Below, piece by piece: positions 26,932 to 37,533 of a stretch of DNA of 64,000 nucleotides. The stretch lies in contig JANQOF010000063.1 of the NCBI GenBank assembly GCA_028279215.1, forward strand, positions 1-64,000, in the 5' to 3' direction. The position numbers and the translations under genes are program-made. The DNA comes from Pirellulales bacterium. Lineage in GTDB: Bacteria > Planctomycetota > Planctomycetia > Pirellulales > Lacipirellulaceae. Every line of letters begins with the position of its first letter. Position 1 is the stretch's first letter. The notes beneath the pieces are model-generated. The model did not search any database. It was not told the origin of the DNA and worked only from the letters and a program-made list of their open reading frames with translations.

Positions 26932-27708
26932 ATGCTGATCCTGCTGACCAACGACGACGGAATCTATGCCCCAGGGCTAGCGGCGATGGAGCGGGCGCTC
27001 AAGCGGCTGGGCGATGTCGTGGTGGTGGCGCCGGCTACCGAACAGAGCGGCGTGGGACACTCGATTACGTTCCTTACCCCGTTGATGGCCAAGGAGGCGT
27101 ACGATGGCGAGCGACGCCGTGGCTGGGCGGTTGAGGGAAGCCCGGCAGACTGTGTCAAGCTGGCGGTCGCGGAATTTTGCCCTGGCATACCCGATCTGGT
27201 TGTCAGTGGAATCAATGGCGGCCTGAACGTAGGCATCAACGTGCTCTATTCCGGCACCGTCGCCGCCGCTACTGAGGGGGCGCTGTACGACATTCCGAGC
27301 ATCGCAGTGTCGCTCGAATACGACGAGCACGCCCGGTTCGATCGGGCGGCGGAGATGGGTGTGGGAGTCATCCAGCAGTTGCTCGATTGCGATGCGTTTG
27401 CCGATCAGAAACTGTACAATCTAAACATGTCCACCGAATCGACGCTGCGTCCGGCAGACAACCCGCCGGAACTCCACATAGTGCCAATGGGTGTCGCGCG
27501 TTGGCCGGCCGAGTTCGAGGAGCGCCGCGATCCCAAGGGGCGTCGTTACTTCTGGGCGGCTGGCACACCACCAATGGAGTTTCCGATAGAAACCGATTTG
27601 AACGCCATTCTCGAAGGGCACGTGACGCTCACGCCACTTACCGTCGATCGCACACAACCCAGCCACTTTGCGGAGATGAAGTCATGGAACATCAAGATTT
27701 TGGGGTAG
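26932..27708 (+). CDS. surE: 5'/3'-nucleotidase SurE
   Basis: Metal-dependent survival protein E, a nucleoside monophosphate phosphatase. The start MLILLTNDDGIYAPGLAAME carries the defining DD metal pair; VVVAPATEQSGVGHSIT and VVSGINGGLNVGINVLYSGT are the other catalytic strings (Ser and Asn ligands). 258 aa is typical. The 3' end overlaps the next lipoprotein gene by 25 nt if that gene starts at 27684. In many bacteria surE sits with pcm; here pcm is about 9 kb away. Confidence 0.97.
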   Translation: MLILLTNDDGIYAPGLAAMERALKRLGDVVVVAPATEQSGVGHSITFLTPLMAKEAYDGERRRGWAVEGSPADCVKLAVAEFCPGIPDLVVSGINGGLNVGINVLYSGTVAAATEGALYDIPSIAVSLEYDEHARFDRAAEMGVGVIQQLLDCDAFADQKLYNLNMSTESTLRPADNPPELHIVPMGVARWPAEFEERRDPKGRRYFWAAGTPPMEFPIETDLNAILEGHVTLTPLTVDRTQPSHFAEMKSWNIKILG

Positions 27709-28154
27709 GGGGCAGGGGCCCGGTCATGATGTTGCTCGTGGCTGTCGTCGGTTTGACCATTGGGTGCGAGCCGTCGGAGGAAATTCAGGCGACTGCTCCC
27801 ACGCCGGCGGTCAAGGAACCTGCGGCCAAGGCCGACATGGCTGAAGGCGACAAGCGAGTCGAGTTGAACAAGCCTGTTGAACAAGGGAACCGAACGGGTG
27901 GCTATCTTGGCGCCGTAGCCGGTGGCTATCGCAGCGCGCGGGAAGAAATCGAGAGCTGGGCCATTCGACAAGAGATCGAACACTACAAGGCGAACACCGG
28001 ACGCTATCCAAAGTCGCATGAAGAGTTCATGGAGAAGGCGCTGCAAAGTCAGCTTCCAGAAGTTGAAGAGGGATACGAGCTTCGCTACTTCCCGGAAGAG
28101 CACAAGGTATTCAAAGTTCCAATTCAAACCGAACCGAGTCACGCAGTCGAGTAA
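27684..28154 (+). CDS. Putative lipoprotein with pseudopilin-like C-terminal segment
   Basis: The start is ambiguous: ATG 27684 (MEHQDFGVGGRGPVMM) overlaps surE and supplies a positive charge before the hydrophobic stretch; ATG 27726 would start directly at MMLLVAVVGLTIGC. The lipobox TIGC is clear. From 27684 the product is 156 aa. After a Glu/Ala/Lys-rich linker come a GGYLGAVAGGYRSA patch and IEHYKANTGRYPKSHEEFME, which resembles the conserved region after the helix of type II pseudopilins. Function unknown; probably co-transcribed with surE. Confidence 0.68.
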   Translation: MEHQDFGVGGRGPVMMLLVAVVGLTIGCEPSEEIQATAPTPAVKEPAAKADMAEGDKRVELNKPVEQGNRTGGYLGAVAGGYRSAREEIESWAIRQEIEHYKANTGRYPKSHEEFMEKALQSQLPEVEEGYELRYFPEEHKVFKVPIQTEPSHAVE

Positions 28155-28322
28155 TTCGCTGTGGCTGCCCGCCAAAGCGTGCTCTCCAGGTAGCACAATC
28201 GTCACAATCATCACGGTCGCGACGCCGTAACGTGATTCTAGGCCGTTTTTCTTGGGTCGCGAGCGCCGGGTGATTAATCTGGAGGTAGATTCCCCGCCAC
28301 GCCCCTCCAGCACTACAGCCCG

Positions 28323-28886
28323 ATGACCTTCTCCTGCTCCCCACGTACCCAACGCCTGACGTTGTCTGCCTCCGTTGTTTGCCTTCTGGCGGTTGCGAGC
28401 GCCGCTTCGGCACAGGATTGCTGCGAACAGCCGAGGTGGATCTTCGACCGCAGTACGTTCTCGCACGATCCGGAGACCGGAGCCCGCGTCGCGCAGTACG
28501 AACCGATTGCGCCGGTTGAGGACTTGCCCGACCCGCGGCTGGTTACCAGCGGATATGTGCGTTCGCGGACCAACCTGCGGGGCCGCGATGGCAACATCGA
28601 CTCTTACTATCAAGTTCAGAGTTACGGAAACGGTCGCGGCGGACTCGATGCCGAGTGGGAACGGTTCAACGACGCTTGGCAGCAATCGTTCCTAACTGGC
28701 AGTTACTTCGACGAATCGCGGTACGACTACCGACGACCACGTTATCGCCGCCGATACGAACCGCGCCACGGCTACGGTCCTTGGCACCAGCCGTACTTCC
28801 CGCACCATCAACCGTATGGCCCGCACGATTACACATCCCCAGGTCCGGGGCCATCCGGCGCAGGGGGCCATCCGCCCGGCGAGTAA
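28323..28886 (+). CDS. Secreted protein with Tyr/Pro/His/Arg-rich C-terminus
   Basis: 187 aa. A signal peptide (RLTLSASVVCLLAVASAASA) precedes CCEQPRW at the mature end. The first ~110 residues are a compact unknown domain (YEPIAPVEDLPDPRLVTSGY, RGRDGNIDSYYQVQSYG). The last ~55 residues are low complexity, rich in Tyr, Arg, Pro and His, then Gly/Pro, resembling surface or matrix proteins. No family recognised. It converges with a membrane protein gene only 3 bp away. Confidence 0.65.
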   Translation: MTFSCSPRTQRLTLSASVVCLLAVASAASAQDCCEQPRWIFDRSTFSHDPETGARVAQYEPIAPVEDLPDPRLVTSGYVRSRTNLRGRDGNIDSYYQVQSYGNGRGGLDAEWERFNDAWQQSFLTGSYFDESRYDYRRPRYRRRYEPRHGYGPWHQPYFPHHQPYGPHDYTSPGPGPSGAGGHPPGE

Positions 28887-28888
28887 CC

Positions 28889-29437
28889 TCATCGCATCAG
28901 CTTGGCTGCCTCGGCATCGAAGTCCCTACTGGAGTGGAAGTTCTCGATGCGCCAACGGTGCTCGTCGCGGACGAGTTCGACGGTAACCGGGAATATGTCT
29001 CCGCCCGTCATACCGCTGTCGTGCTTGGCGTGGAAGAAACCGTCAAAATTTGCCGTGGCCTTCTTTGGATCCTTCGGATCGTCCAACTCGATTTCGATCT
29101 CACCGATGATATTGGCTTTGTTGATTTCGAGTTCCGGCATCAACTTTTCGGCCATCGCCCGCGTGCGGGTCGCGGTTGGCGACAGGTACTCGAGCACTCT
29201 TGGCAAATCATTATCCTCGGCCGCGTCGGTAATGCCGGTGATCGCGACTTCCACCATTTCTCGCTCCGTGTAAACAAGCTGCTCCATTACCAAACACGAT
29301 AGCGTCACTACGACGATCACCACCGACGCCACGAACGCCCCCACGCTCCGCGTGGTGTAATACAGCACTGCCGCGAACGTAAACGCCACCGCGCCAGTCA
29401 TCAGCATCGGAATCGGGTTTTCGAATAGGTATTGCAT
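28889..29437 (-). CDS. Hypothetical protein with two N-terminal membrane helices and a soluble NTF2-like domain
   Basis: The frame opens at 29542, but ATG 29437 (MQYLFENPIPMLMTGAVAF) is the natural start, 182 aa. Two hydrophobic segments (~10-28 and ~33-52) are followed by a ~115-residue domain: ITGITDAAEDNDLPRVLEYL, KATANFDGFFHAKHD and FPVTVELVRDEHRWRIENF. The helix-then-four-strand order resembles SnoaL/NTF2-like ligand-binding domains, but this is an inference from pattern. Diverges from the nucleotidyltransferase gene. Confidence 0.65.
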   Translation of the reverse strand: MQYLFENPIPMLMTGAVAFTFAAVLYYTTRSVGAFVASVVIVVVTLSCLVMEQLVYTEREMVEVAITGITDAAEDNDLPRVLEYLSPTATRTRAMAEKLMPELEINKANIIGEIEIELDDPKDPKKATANFDGFFHAKHDSGMTGGDIFPVTVELVRDEHRWRIENFHSSRDFDAEAAKLMR

Positions 29438-29577
29438 GATATTGTGTTGTGGCAACCTTGGTACGGGGTTTGTGACCGTTTGGCTTAGTATCAGATGAAG
29501 ACGACGTTCGGCCGAGAAACTGACAGCTCCACCAGATAACACTCTATCATCGAACTTCGGTTGTTATAATCGCCCCA

Positions 29578-30063
29578 ATGGACGTCGATCGAATTCTCAT
29601 GATCTTCAACGAACAGCAGGTCGAGTACCTGTTGGTTGGCGGTGTGAATTTTCTCCTCCAACATGAACCCGTACTCACCTATGATGTCGATCTATGGGTG
29701 GAGCCTTCGGCGGCGAATCGAACGCGGTGCGAAGCCGCCTTGATCGCGTTGGATGCAGAGTGGGGTAAGACGGAAGAAACCTGGACAAATGTTTCCAGCC
29801 TTCCCACAGGATGGCTCAATGGCGCGCAAAGCGTATACTGTGTTGCAAGTCCGGTGGGGGCAATTGATGTCTTCCTGGAACTCAAGGGGCTTGGAACGTG
29901 GCAGAACAGCCGTTTGACTAGCGTTGAAGTACACACCGCTATTGGAACTGTATGCCGTGGACTGAACGACGACGACATGCTAGCCTGCCAGTTGGCTTTG
30001 GAATCTGGGGAACGAAGACAGGGCCGGGTCGACTATTTTCAACGACGTAAAGGTAACAAGTAG
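29578..30063 (+). CDS. Minimal nucleotidyltransferase-fold protein
   Basis: 161 aa. VEYLLVGGVNFLLQHEPVLT followed by YDVDLWVEP has the GG and D-x-D elements of the polymerase-beta nucleotidyltransferase fold used by AbiEii/MNT-type proteins; AIDVFLELKGLG supplies a likely third acidic strand. In toxin-antitoxin systems such proteins transfer nucleotides to tRNA or to a HEPN partner; here function is inferred from fold only. A 59-aa gene follows after 5 bp, suggesting a bicistronic pair. ATG 29578 has no clear Shine-Dalgarno. Confidence 0.75.
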   Translation: MDVDRILMIFNEQQVEYLLVGGVNFLLQHEPVLTYDVDLWVEPSAANRTRCEAALIALDAEWGKTEETWTNVSSLPTGWLNGAQSVYCVASPVGAIDVFLELKGLGTWQNSRLTSVEVHTAIGTVCRGLNDDDMLACQLALESGERRQGRVDYFQRRKGNK

Positions 30064-30068
30064 CATCC

Positions 30069-30248
30069 ATGGCAATCTCCGACGTCAAGCAATACGAAGA
30101 AGCCAAACGGGAGCGGTGCTACAATGCTCTACAGCGTTGGACTGCAATCCTCGCCGTCATACGGTTTGCCGACGCGCAGCAACCGATTTCGCGCAACTCG
30201 AAGACCCGCTGCTTGGAACTGCAGCGCAAGCACCTGTCTTCCTCGTAG
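30069..30248 (+). CDS. Small partner protein of the nucleotidyltransferase (59 aa), unlisted
   Basis: ATG 30069 lies 5 bp after the upstream stop. The product begins MAISDVKQYEEAKRERCYNA and continues LQRWTAILAVIRFADAQ before a basic, polar tail. Charged amphipathic helices, tight spacing and small size fit the partner subunit of a two-gene toxin-antitoxin or modification module, but I know no named family. It is shorter than 60 codons and easily missed. It converges with the next gene, 34 bp away. Confidence 0.6.
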   Translation: MAISDVKQYEEAKRERCYNALQRWTAILAVIRFADAQQPISRNSKTRCLELQRKHLSSS

Positions 30249-30281
30249 TACAGCGGCGACTCTTGATCGCCTGCCAGTAGT

Positions 30282-30968
30282 TCATTCGCGGCGCACCCAC
30301 TGCCTTATTCGCTCCAGGATCAGGCGAATCCACGCCGGCCGTTTGGGTTCAGTGACAGCCCAATGGGAATCCCGGAACCAAAGCGGCATTTGCGAAGCCG
30401 CCGCCGCTTCGGCTTCGTGAGAGCGGTCTACGTGTTGGGAAAAGCGTGATAGTCGATTGCGAAAGCTGTCACCAGGACTTTCGCTGACCATTGCGGCCAA
30501 TTGCAGGTCGTCTGGATAGTCAGTCGCCAACCGACGCAATCGCGGCCAGCACTCAACGCGGCGGAGCGCGCGGGCAAAGTGCCTTCGCGCCTTTGACGAG
30601 CCTCCAACGGGAAGCTCATCCAATATGTACGTCGCTTGACTGGTTGCACAGTGCCCCAACAGCCATACGCCAATCAAGAACGTAGGATGCTCCGGTGGGC
30701 ACACGCCGAGAAACTCACGCAATCCAGCACACGGCCGATAGCTCATGATATGCCGAAAGTCGTCGCGAAATGGCAGTAACCATCCAAAACGGCTCCGATT
30801 GTTGCTCACCAGTTCTCGCTGGTATTTCCCCAACTCAATCAGAAACCGTTCGAGAGCCAGATCGCCAGCAAAGTAGCGAATGCGCACAGGAACATTGCGA
30901 ACTCCTGCTCGAGCATGATCACCCACGGTAATCCTGAATCGAGGTCGGCTTGTTAGTACCGCTGCCAT
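30282..30968 (-). CDS. Hypothetical helical protein
   Basis: 228 aa without signal peptide or membrane segments. It is Arg-, Leu- and Ala-rich and reads as helical (KARRHFARALRRVECWPRLR, YPDDLQLAAMVSE), possibly HEAT-like in the second half, with a very basic C-terminal end (IRLILERIRQWVRRE). It diverges from ettA by about 90 bp and converges with the nucleotidyltransferase pair, so it is not in their operon. No family recognised. Confidence 0.6.
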   Translation of the reverse strand: MAAVLTSRPRFRITVGDHARAGVRNVPVRIRYFAGDLALERFLIELGKYQRELVSNNRSRFGWLLPFRDDFRHIMSYRPCAGLREFLGVCPPEHPTFLIGVWLLGHCATSQATYILDELPVGGSSKARRHFARALRRVECWPRLRRLATDYPDDLQLAAMVSESPGDSFRNRLSRFSQHVDRSHEAEAAAASQMPLWFRDSHWAVTEPKRPAWIRLILERIRQWVRRE

Positions 30969-31057
30969 GGTTGGTGCTAAGCGTGTAACATTGACGATCC
31001 GCGCTGGGCATTGTAGCCTCTGCGGACAGGCAATTGAACCAAAACTTCACCTCTGCA

Positions 31058-32734
<1,677 letters not shown>

Positions 32735-32748
32735 GCGCAGTCGGAGAC

Positions 32749-33750
32749 TCACTCGTTCTCGGTTTCGCCGCGCAGCTCGTCGGCCAGGTCGAGCAACAGC
32801 GACGTGAACGAATCGCTCGCTAGGAATGTGAGTAGTTCGGCGAAGATGTCGCGTATCACTTGACGGACTGCGTCGCCTGGACATTCTTGTTCTTGATCAG
32901 TTGGCGTTTCGTCGCCTGGCGTCTCGTCGGACGGATCTCCACCGCCGGGTATCTCACCCCCAGGGATTTCGTCGCCGGGTATCTCATCAGGGATTTCTCC
33001 ACCAGGTATTTCGCCTCCGGGTACGTCTACGGCTGCAATACCATCGATCCATGCAGCAAACGTGTCGACCCGGGCGTTGAACGCGGTGTCGCCGAGAGAG
33101 GCTTCGGCGCTGGTGCCGCCCGAAGTCACCGACGCGATGAACATTTCACCCGCAACCTCGATGAATCCTGGTCCGCCCGAATCGCCGGGTGCGGTGTTCG
33201 ACTCGTCGGGGCTATCAAAATCCCAGAAGATGAATAAGTCGTTCACTTCGTCGATGAATGTCACCCCAACCATCTTTTCACCGAATGCTCCGGTGGCGCC
33301 GCCCTCGGGTGTACCGCCAGCTCCGAAGCCAACAATGGTTAGTTCGTCTCCAACCAGCGGCGTTCCTCGAAATATCTGAGCCGGCTCTACACCTGCGACT
33401 GGCTCGGCCAGTTCGAGAATGGCGACGTCGTTCTCCAGCGTGATGGCGTCGAACGCTGGATGGATGTCGATCCGCGTCGTGGCGTATGTTGTGCCATCGA
33501 CTTCGAACGTGCCGGCGGTGTCGCCATCGATAAACTGCGCACAGTGCCCGGCGGTGAGCACGTGAATTGGCGAAATGAGCGTGCCCGTGCAAAAGCCACC
33601 GGCGTCGGTGCTGCCGACAATACCCACCGCCTCGAAGTTGGCGGTCGGTTGCCCGTTGATGATGCGTGCGATCGGTGTTTGCGCCGCCACGAATGTCGTC
33701 AGAAAGACAATTACGCAACAGCCCAGCAATGGTTTAGTCCTTCGACTCAT
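32749..33750 (-). CDS. Secreted trypsin-like serine protease (S1) with Gly/Glu/Pro repeat linker
   Basis: 333 aa with a signal peptide (residues 1-23, ending VAAQ). The S1 triad is complete: H69 in LTAGHC, D108 in ENDVAILEL and S191 in APGDSGGP; IINGQPTANFEAVGIVG resembles the activated N-terminus. After the protease domain (~230) comes a low-complexity linker of repeated PGGEIPGGEIP/PGDE units, then a ~60-residue helical C-terminal tail (IRDIFAELLTFLA). The tail may anchor or regulate it. It converges with ettA. Confidence 0.92.
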   Translation of the reverse strand: MSRRTKPLLGCCVIVFLTTFVAAQTPIARIINGQPTANFEAVGIVGSTDAGGFCTGTLISPIHVLTAGHCAQFIDGDTAGTFEVDGTTYATTRIDIHPAFDAITLENDVAILELAEPVAGVEPAQIFRGTPLVGDELTIVGFGAGGTPEGGATGAFGEKMVGVTFIDEVNDLFIFWDFDSPDESNTAPGDSGGPGFIEVAGEMFIASVTSGGTSAEASLGDTAFNARVDTFAAWIDGIAAVDVPGGEIPGGEIPDEIPGDEIPGGEIPGGGDPSDETPGDETPTDQEQECPGDAVRQVIRDIFAELLTFLASDSFTSLLLDLADELRGETENE

Positions 33751-33977
33751 CCCTCATGCTCCTTCTAACTCCTTGTCGGGAAATCCGCAGCGACTCCAAA
33801 CTATCGGACACGAACCCCGCTACATCCACAAGGTGACGTTCCAGAATCGAAGCGTGAAGAATTCGCGCCGCTTGCGGTTGTGTTGGAGGGCCGTATTCTC
33901 TAGATTTCGTGCAGCTTACCTGGATTACGAATGCCGACTGGCTATCAGGCAAATCAAACCGAAAGAGGACATCGACA

Positions 33978-34178
33978 ATGAGTGTGGTACGTATGGGTTC
34001 AACCAAGAAGTTTGCGGACAACTGGGACAAGGTATTTGGCGGGTCCACGGGGAGCAAGAAGAAAGCGACTGGCAGGTCTGGTAACACTGCTAAAAAGGTG
34101 ACAAAGAAAAAGGCAAAATCGAGTACCAAAGCGGCTACTCGGAAGACGCCCAAGAAGAAGACTTCCAAGCGGAAGTAG
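33978..34178 (+). CDS. Small protein with Lys-rich histone-H1-like tail
   Basis: The frame opens at 33909, but ATG 33978 (MSVVRMGSTKKFADNWDKVF) is preceded by a GAGGAC purine stretch and fits a compact 66-aa protein. The first ~22 residues form a conserved-looking head, FADNWDKVFGG, and the rest is almost only Lys, Thr, Ser and Ala (KKVTKKKAKSS, KTPKKKTSKRK), as in histone-H1-like or nucleic-acid-binding tails. Possible DNA or RNA packaging role, inferred only from composition. Confidence 0.75.
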   Translation: MSVVRMGSTKKFADNWDKVFGGSTGSKKKATGRSGNTAKKVTKKKAKSSTKAATRKTPKKKTSKRK

Positions 34179-34327
34179 CGGCTCTCAAACGATTTGCTGG
34201 CGAACTGGGAGCCCGTTGGCTAGACTGAGTGGGGGGAACTTCCTGACTCGTCGCGAAGCACCCCTCCTATCTGCGATCCCACATCCGCGTAGCTGCTCGC
34301 CGTACTCACTCCGCCCGACCCTCTATC

Positions 34328-36243
34328 ATGATTCGCCGCTGGCTCTGCTGCCAAGCCACTCTACTGGCAGCCACGATTGCCCCATTTGCTGCTGGACAAG
34401 TCCTGGACGTCTCCACGCTAACCAAGTACTTGGATCCGCTGCCCATTCCTGAACCAATACAGTCTACGGGAATGCTGGACGGCGTGCCGCTGTATGAGGT
34501 GTCGGTTTCGCAGTTCACGCAGCAGTTGCACAGCCAGATTCCGGCTACCACCTTGTGGGGCTACAACGGGAGTTTTCCCGGCCCGACCTTTGAGGTGAAT
34601 CGCGACGAAACGATCAAGGTCCGCTGGACGAACGACTTGTCCAATCAGCGGGAACGGCTTTAGATCACATCCTGCCGTACGACAATACCATTCACGGTGC
34701 AGCGGCGATGTTCCCCGAGGCGCGCATGGTGCCACACTTGCATGGTGCCGTTACCGACGAGGCAAGCGACGGCTTTCCTGAGTGGTGGGTGTCGCCCGAT
34801 GCCAACGCGCCAGGCAATATTTTTGGCGGGCCCGCCGGCAACAGCATCCTGACCACCTACACCAACAACCAACGCGCTGCGGGCAATTGGTACCACGATC
34901 ATTCGATGGGCATCACGCGACTTAACGTCTACGCCGGAATGGCAGGGCTGTACAACATTCGAGATTCGGAGGAAGCGGCGCTTGGCCTCCCGTCGGGCGA
35001 CTATGAAATCCCGCTGGTACTGCAAGACCGTTCGTTTTACGAAAACGGCGACCTGTTCTATCCAAGAGGTCCAGGTGATCTGTTTGACCCGGGTGGCGAC
35101 GACCCGCTCGGGAACATCGACGAGAGTTTTCCGGACGACGAGTCCCAGGTGAGTCGTTTTGTTGCCGACGCCAACTTGGTGAACGGCAAAGTATGGCCCT
35201 ATCTGGAGGTGGAACCTCGCAAGTATCGTTTCCGGTTACTCAACGGTGCGAACACTCGTTCTTATGATCTAACGCTCGAGCCGCAGCCGGGTGCCGCGAG
35301 CACCGATCCGATTCCGTTCTACCAAATCGGCACCGATAGCGGATTGCTCACCACTACGTCGCAGCGAGACTCTGTTGCCATTTCGCCGGCCGATCGAGTG
35401 GACACCGTCGTTGACTTCTCGAGCTTCGACGTCGGCGATACGATCTTGCTCCGGAACAACGATTTCGAAGCGACTAACGGCACCACAGACCAGGTGATGG
35501 AAATTCGCGTAGTCGAGTCGACAGACCCCGACACGAGCAGTCTGCCGACGCAGCTGTCAACCTTCGATCGCTACCAGGAACAGGACGCCGTTCGAACCCG
35601 CACGCTCACGCTCGACATGACGATAGACCAGTATGGCCGACCAGAACTCTTGTTAGATGGTAAGAAGTGGACCGATCCCAACACCGAGACGGTCGTGCTT
35701 GGCGAAATGGAAATCTGGGAGTTTGTGAACAACACGGGAATGTCTCATCCAATGCACTTGCATATGGATGCATTTCAAGTGCTCGATAGGAGAGACCGGA
35801 ACGGCAACGTTGTACCGTTGGAAGACTACGAACTAGGTTTTGAAGACACGGTAACGGTAGGGGGGCGTGAGACGGTGCGCATTATGGTGCAATTCAACCA
35901 GTACACCGGCACGTTCGTGTGGCACTGTCACATTCTGGAACATGAAGACCTCGAGATGATGCGAACGTTCCGTATTGTGTCGCCAGGCGACTACGACCAG
36001 GACGGCGATGTCGACACCAACGACTATGATCTGTGGAAGAACACATTTGGAACCACCGGCGAAGACCTGGCTGCGGATGGCAATAACGATGGTGTGGTTA
36101 ACCTAGCCGACTACACCGTGTGGCGCGACCATCTCACTGGGCCTTCTGGCGCCCTGACATCGCTCCAGGTACCCGAGCCCACCACCTTGGTGCCGGCGCT
36201 AGCGGGTATGCTAGGTGCGGTTTGCTGGCGAAAGCGGGCGTAA
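34328..36243 (+). pseudogene. Multicopper oxidase (CotA/bilirubin-oxidase-like) with dockerin-like and PEP-CTERM tail, frameshifted
   Basis: Reading starts at ATG 34328 (signal peptide MIRRWLCCQATLLAATIAPF) and is normal through SFPGPTFEVNRDETIKVRW and NDLSNQ, then hits TAG at 34661. One frame over, AGTALDHILPYDNTIHG continues the family sequence to 36243, so one base seems lost just after 34648. Copper motifs are intact: VPHLHG, WYHDHSMG, HPMHLHMDAF and WHCHILEHEDLEMM. Two Ca-binding dockerin-type loops follow (DYDQDGDVDTNDY, ADGNNDGVVNLADY), then a PEP-CTERM signal (VPEPTTLVPALAGMLG). A real pseudogene, a sequencing error or recoding are all possible. Confidence 0.88.
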
Positions 36244-36484
36244 AGCACCACCCCCCTCCACAGCAGGGTATCCTGAAGAGACTTTCGCTACAGCCGCTAT
36301 CGCCGCGCCAGTTAATGCCCTGGTGCCATACGATTTGCCCGGTTTTCTTATCCAAGTCTCCTTTTTTGGCCGATTCCTCTAGATGGAATTCTCCGATAGC
36401 GCCATAATGTGGGGCTACGAGCAATCGCGGTGCGGCCTTGGCCTCACCAACCAACCAAAACACTTGATTGAGGAGTGGCAAATC

Positions 36485-36811
36485 ATGGGTACCTTTCAAG
36501 CAGCGTGGGAGGACGAAGAAAACAATCGCCGAGTCGACTTGGTAGTCGCTTACCAAGTCGCCGGTGGCCAGGTCGAAATCGACCAAGTCACTCCCCATCG
36601 CGTGCACTTCGCCTGCCCTAACACTGGCGACAACCTTCGCACCATTGGCGTTCACACCGAAACTGGCAAGCAATTACTTCTGGAGCGAGCGCTGGCTGCC
36701 GGCGCCGTCGAGCGCATTCGTCACCGTCTAAACGACAACGACGTGCACGACATCCGGCACGATGCCGACCTGGTGCACGATCCAGCCGAAGCGCCGGTCG
36801 TAACCGTCTAA
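36485..36811 (+). CDS. Hypothetical soluble protein (108 aa)
   Basis: ATG 36485 (MGTFQAAWEDEENNRRVDLV) is preceded by GAGGAG, a good Shine-Dalgarno, which decides it against the frame opening at 36383. The product is acidic and mixed alpha/beta: VVAYQVAGGQVEIDQVTPHR, TIGVHTETGKQLLLERALAA and ERIRHRLNDNDVHDI. It has no membrane segment or signal. Family not recognised. A perfect terminator lies 25 bp after the stop. Confidence 0.72.
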   Translation: MGTFQAAWEDEENNRRVDLVVAYQVAGGQVEIDQVTPHRVHFACPNTGDNLRTIGVHTETGKQLLLERALAAGAVERIRHRLNDNDVHDIRHDADLVHDPAEAPVVTV

Positions 36812-36835
36812 CCAAAACCCGAAAAGCAACCTACG

Positions 36836-36869
36836 ATAGGCCGCGAACCAACAGGTTCGCGGCCTATTT
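36836..36869 (+). terminator. Rho-independent terminator before pcm
   Basis: Perfect 14-bp stem (36836-36849 with 36854-36867), AACA loop, then TTTG. It ends just 18 bp before the pcm start, so pcm transcription probably depends on read-through or on a promoter inside this stretch. Confidence 0.85.
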
Positions 36870-36887
36870 GCGTGTTATGCTGAAAGC

Positions 36888-37508
36888 ATGCTCGACCAGC
36901 GGCTTGCGAAACTAGGCATTACCGAACCGAACGTGCTCGAGGCGATGCGCAAGGTGCCACGCCACGAGTTCGTACCCGCTTACCTAAGAAAGCAAGCCTA
37001 CGAAAACAGACCGTTGCCAATCGGCTTCGAACAAACGATTTCGCAGCCTCTGGTGGTTGCCGAAATGATGCAACTTGCCGGTCCGCACTCTGCGGCGAAG
37101 GCGCTCGACGTCGGAACCGGATCGGGTTACCAAGCGGCCATCTTGGCGGAGTTGGTCAATCACGTCTACAGCATCGAGATCGTCGAGCCGCTGGCAACGA
37201 CGGCGCGTGAGCGACTGTCGTCCCTCGGCTACCGCAATGTCACCGTTCGCCATGGCAATGGACGACAAGGTTGGCCCGATGAGTCGCCCTTCGACCTAAT
37301 CGTCGTTGCCGCTGCCCCAAGGAGGATTCCGCCGATGCTTATTGAACAGCTCGCGCCGGGCGGGCGCCTCGTGCTACCGGTCGGCGATGCCGCGTATCAG
37401 CAGCTGGTGGTTGTCGAAAAGGTAGCCGACGGTTCGGTCTGCGAGCATTCCGTCGCATCGGTGGCGTTCGTACCACTGACCGGGAGCGACAACCATCGGG
37501 AGAAGTAA
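36888..37508 (+). CDS. pcm: Protein-L-isoaspartate O-methyltransferase
   Basis: SAM-dependent repair enzyme that methylates isoaspartyl residues in damaged proteins. 206 aa. The start MLDQRLAKLGITEPNVLEAM matches Pcm, with RHEFVPAYLRKQAYENRPLP and GFEQTISQPLVVAEM (the substrate-binding signature) and SAM motif I ALDVGTGSGYQAAILAEL. FDLIVVAAAP and LAPGGRLVLPVG are motifs II and III. It converges with the EF-P paralogue. Confidence 0.97.
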   Translation: MLDQRLAKLGITEPNVLEAMRKVPRHEFVPAYLRKQAYENRPLPIGFEQTISQPLVVAEMMQLAGPHSAAKALDVGTGSGYQAAILAELVNHVYSIEIVEPLATTARERLSSLGYRNVTVRHGNGRQGWPDESPFDLIVVAAAPRRIPPMLIEQLAPGGRLVLPVGDAAYQQLVVVEKVADGSVCEHSVASVAFVPLTGSDNHREK

Positions 37509-37533
37509 GCAACAAAGATCAACGTCGAACTGA

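Noticed and set aside
27546-28685. 379-aa minus-strand ORF
   Set aside because: Antisense to surE, the lipoprotein and the secreted Tyr/Pro-rich gene; no family motifs.
34640-34665. Programmed -1 frameshift in the multicopper oxidase
   Set aside because: No slippery heptamer or downstream pseudoknot; a simple one-base loss explains it better.
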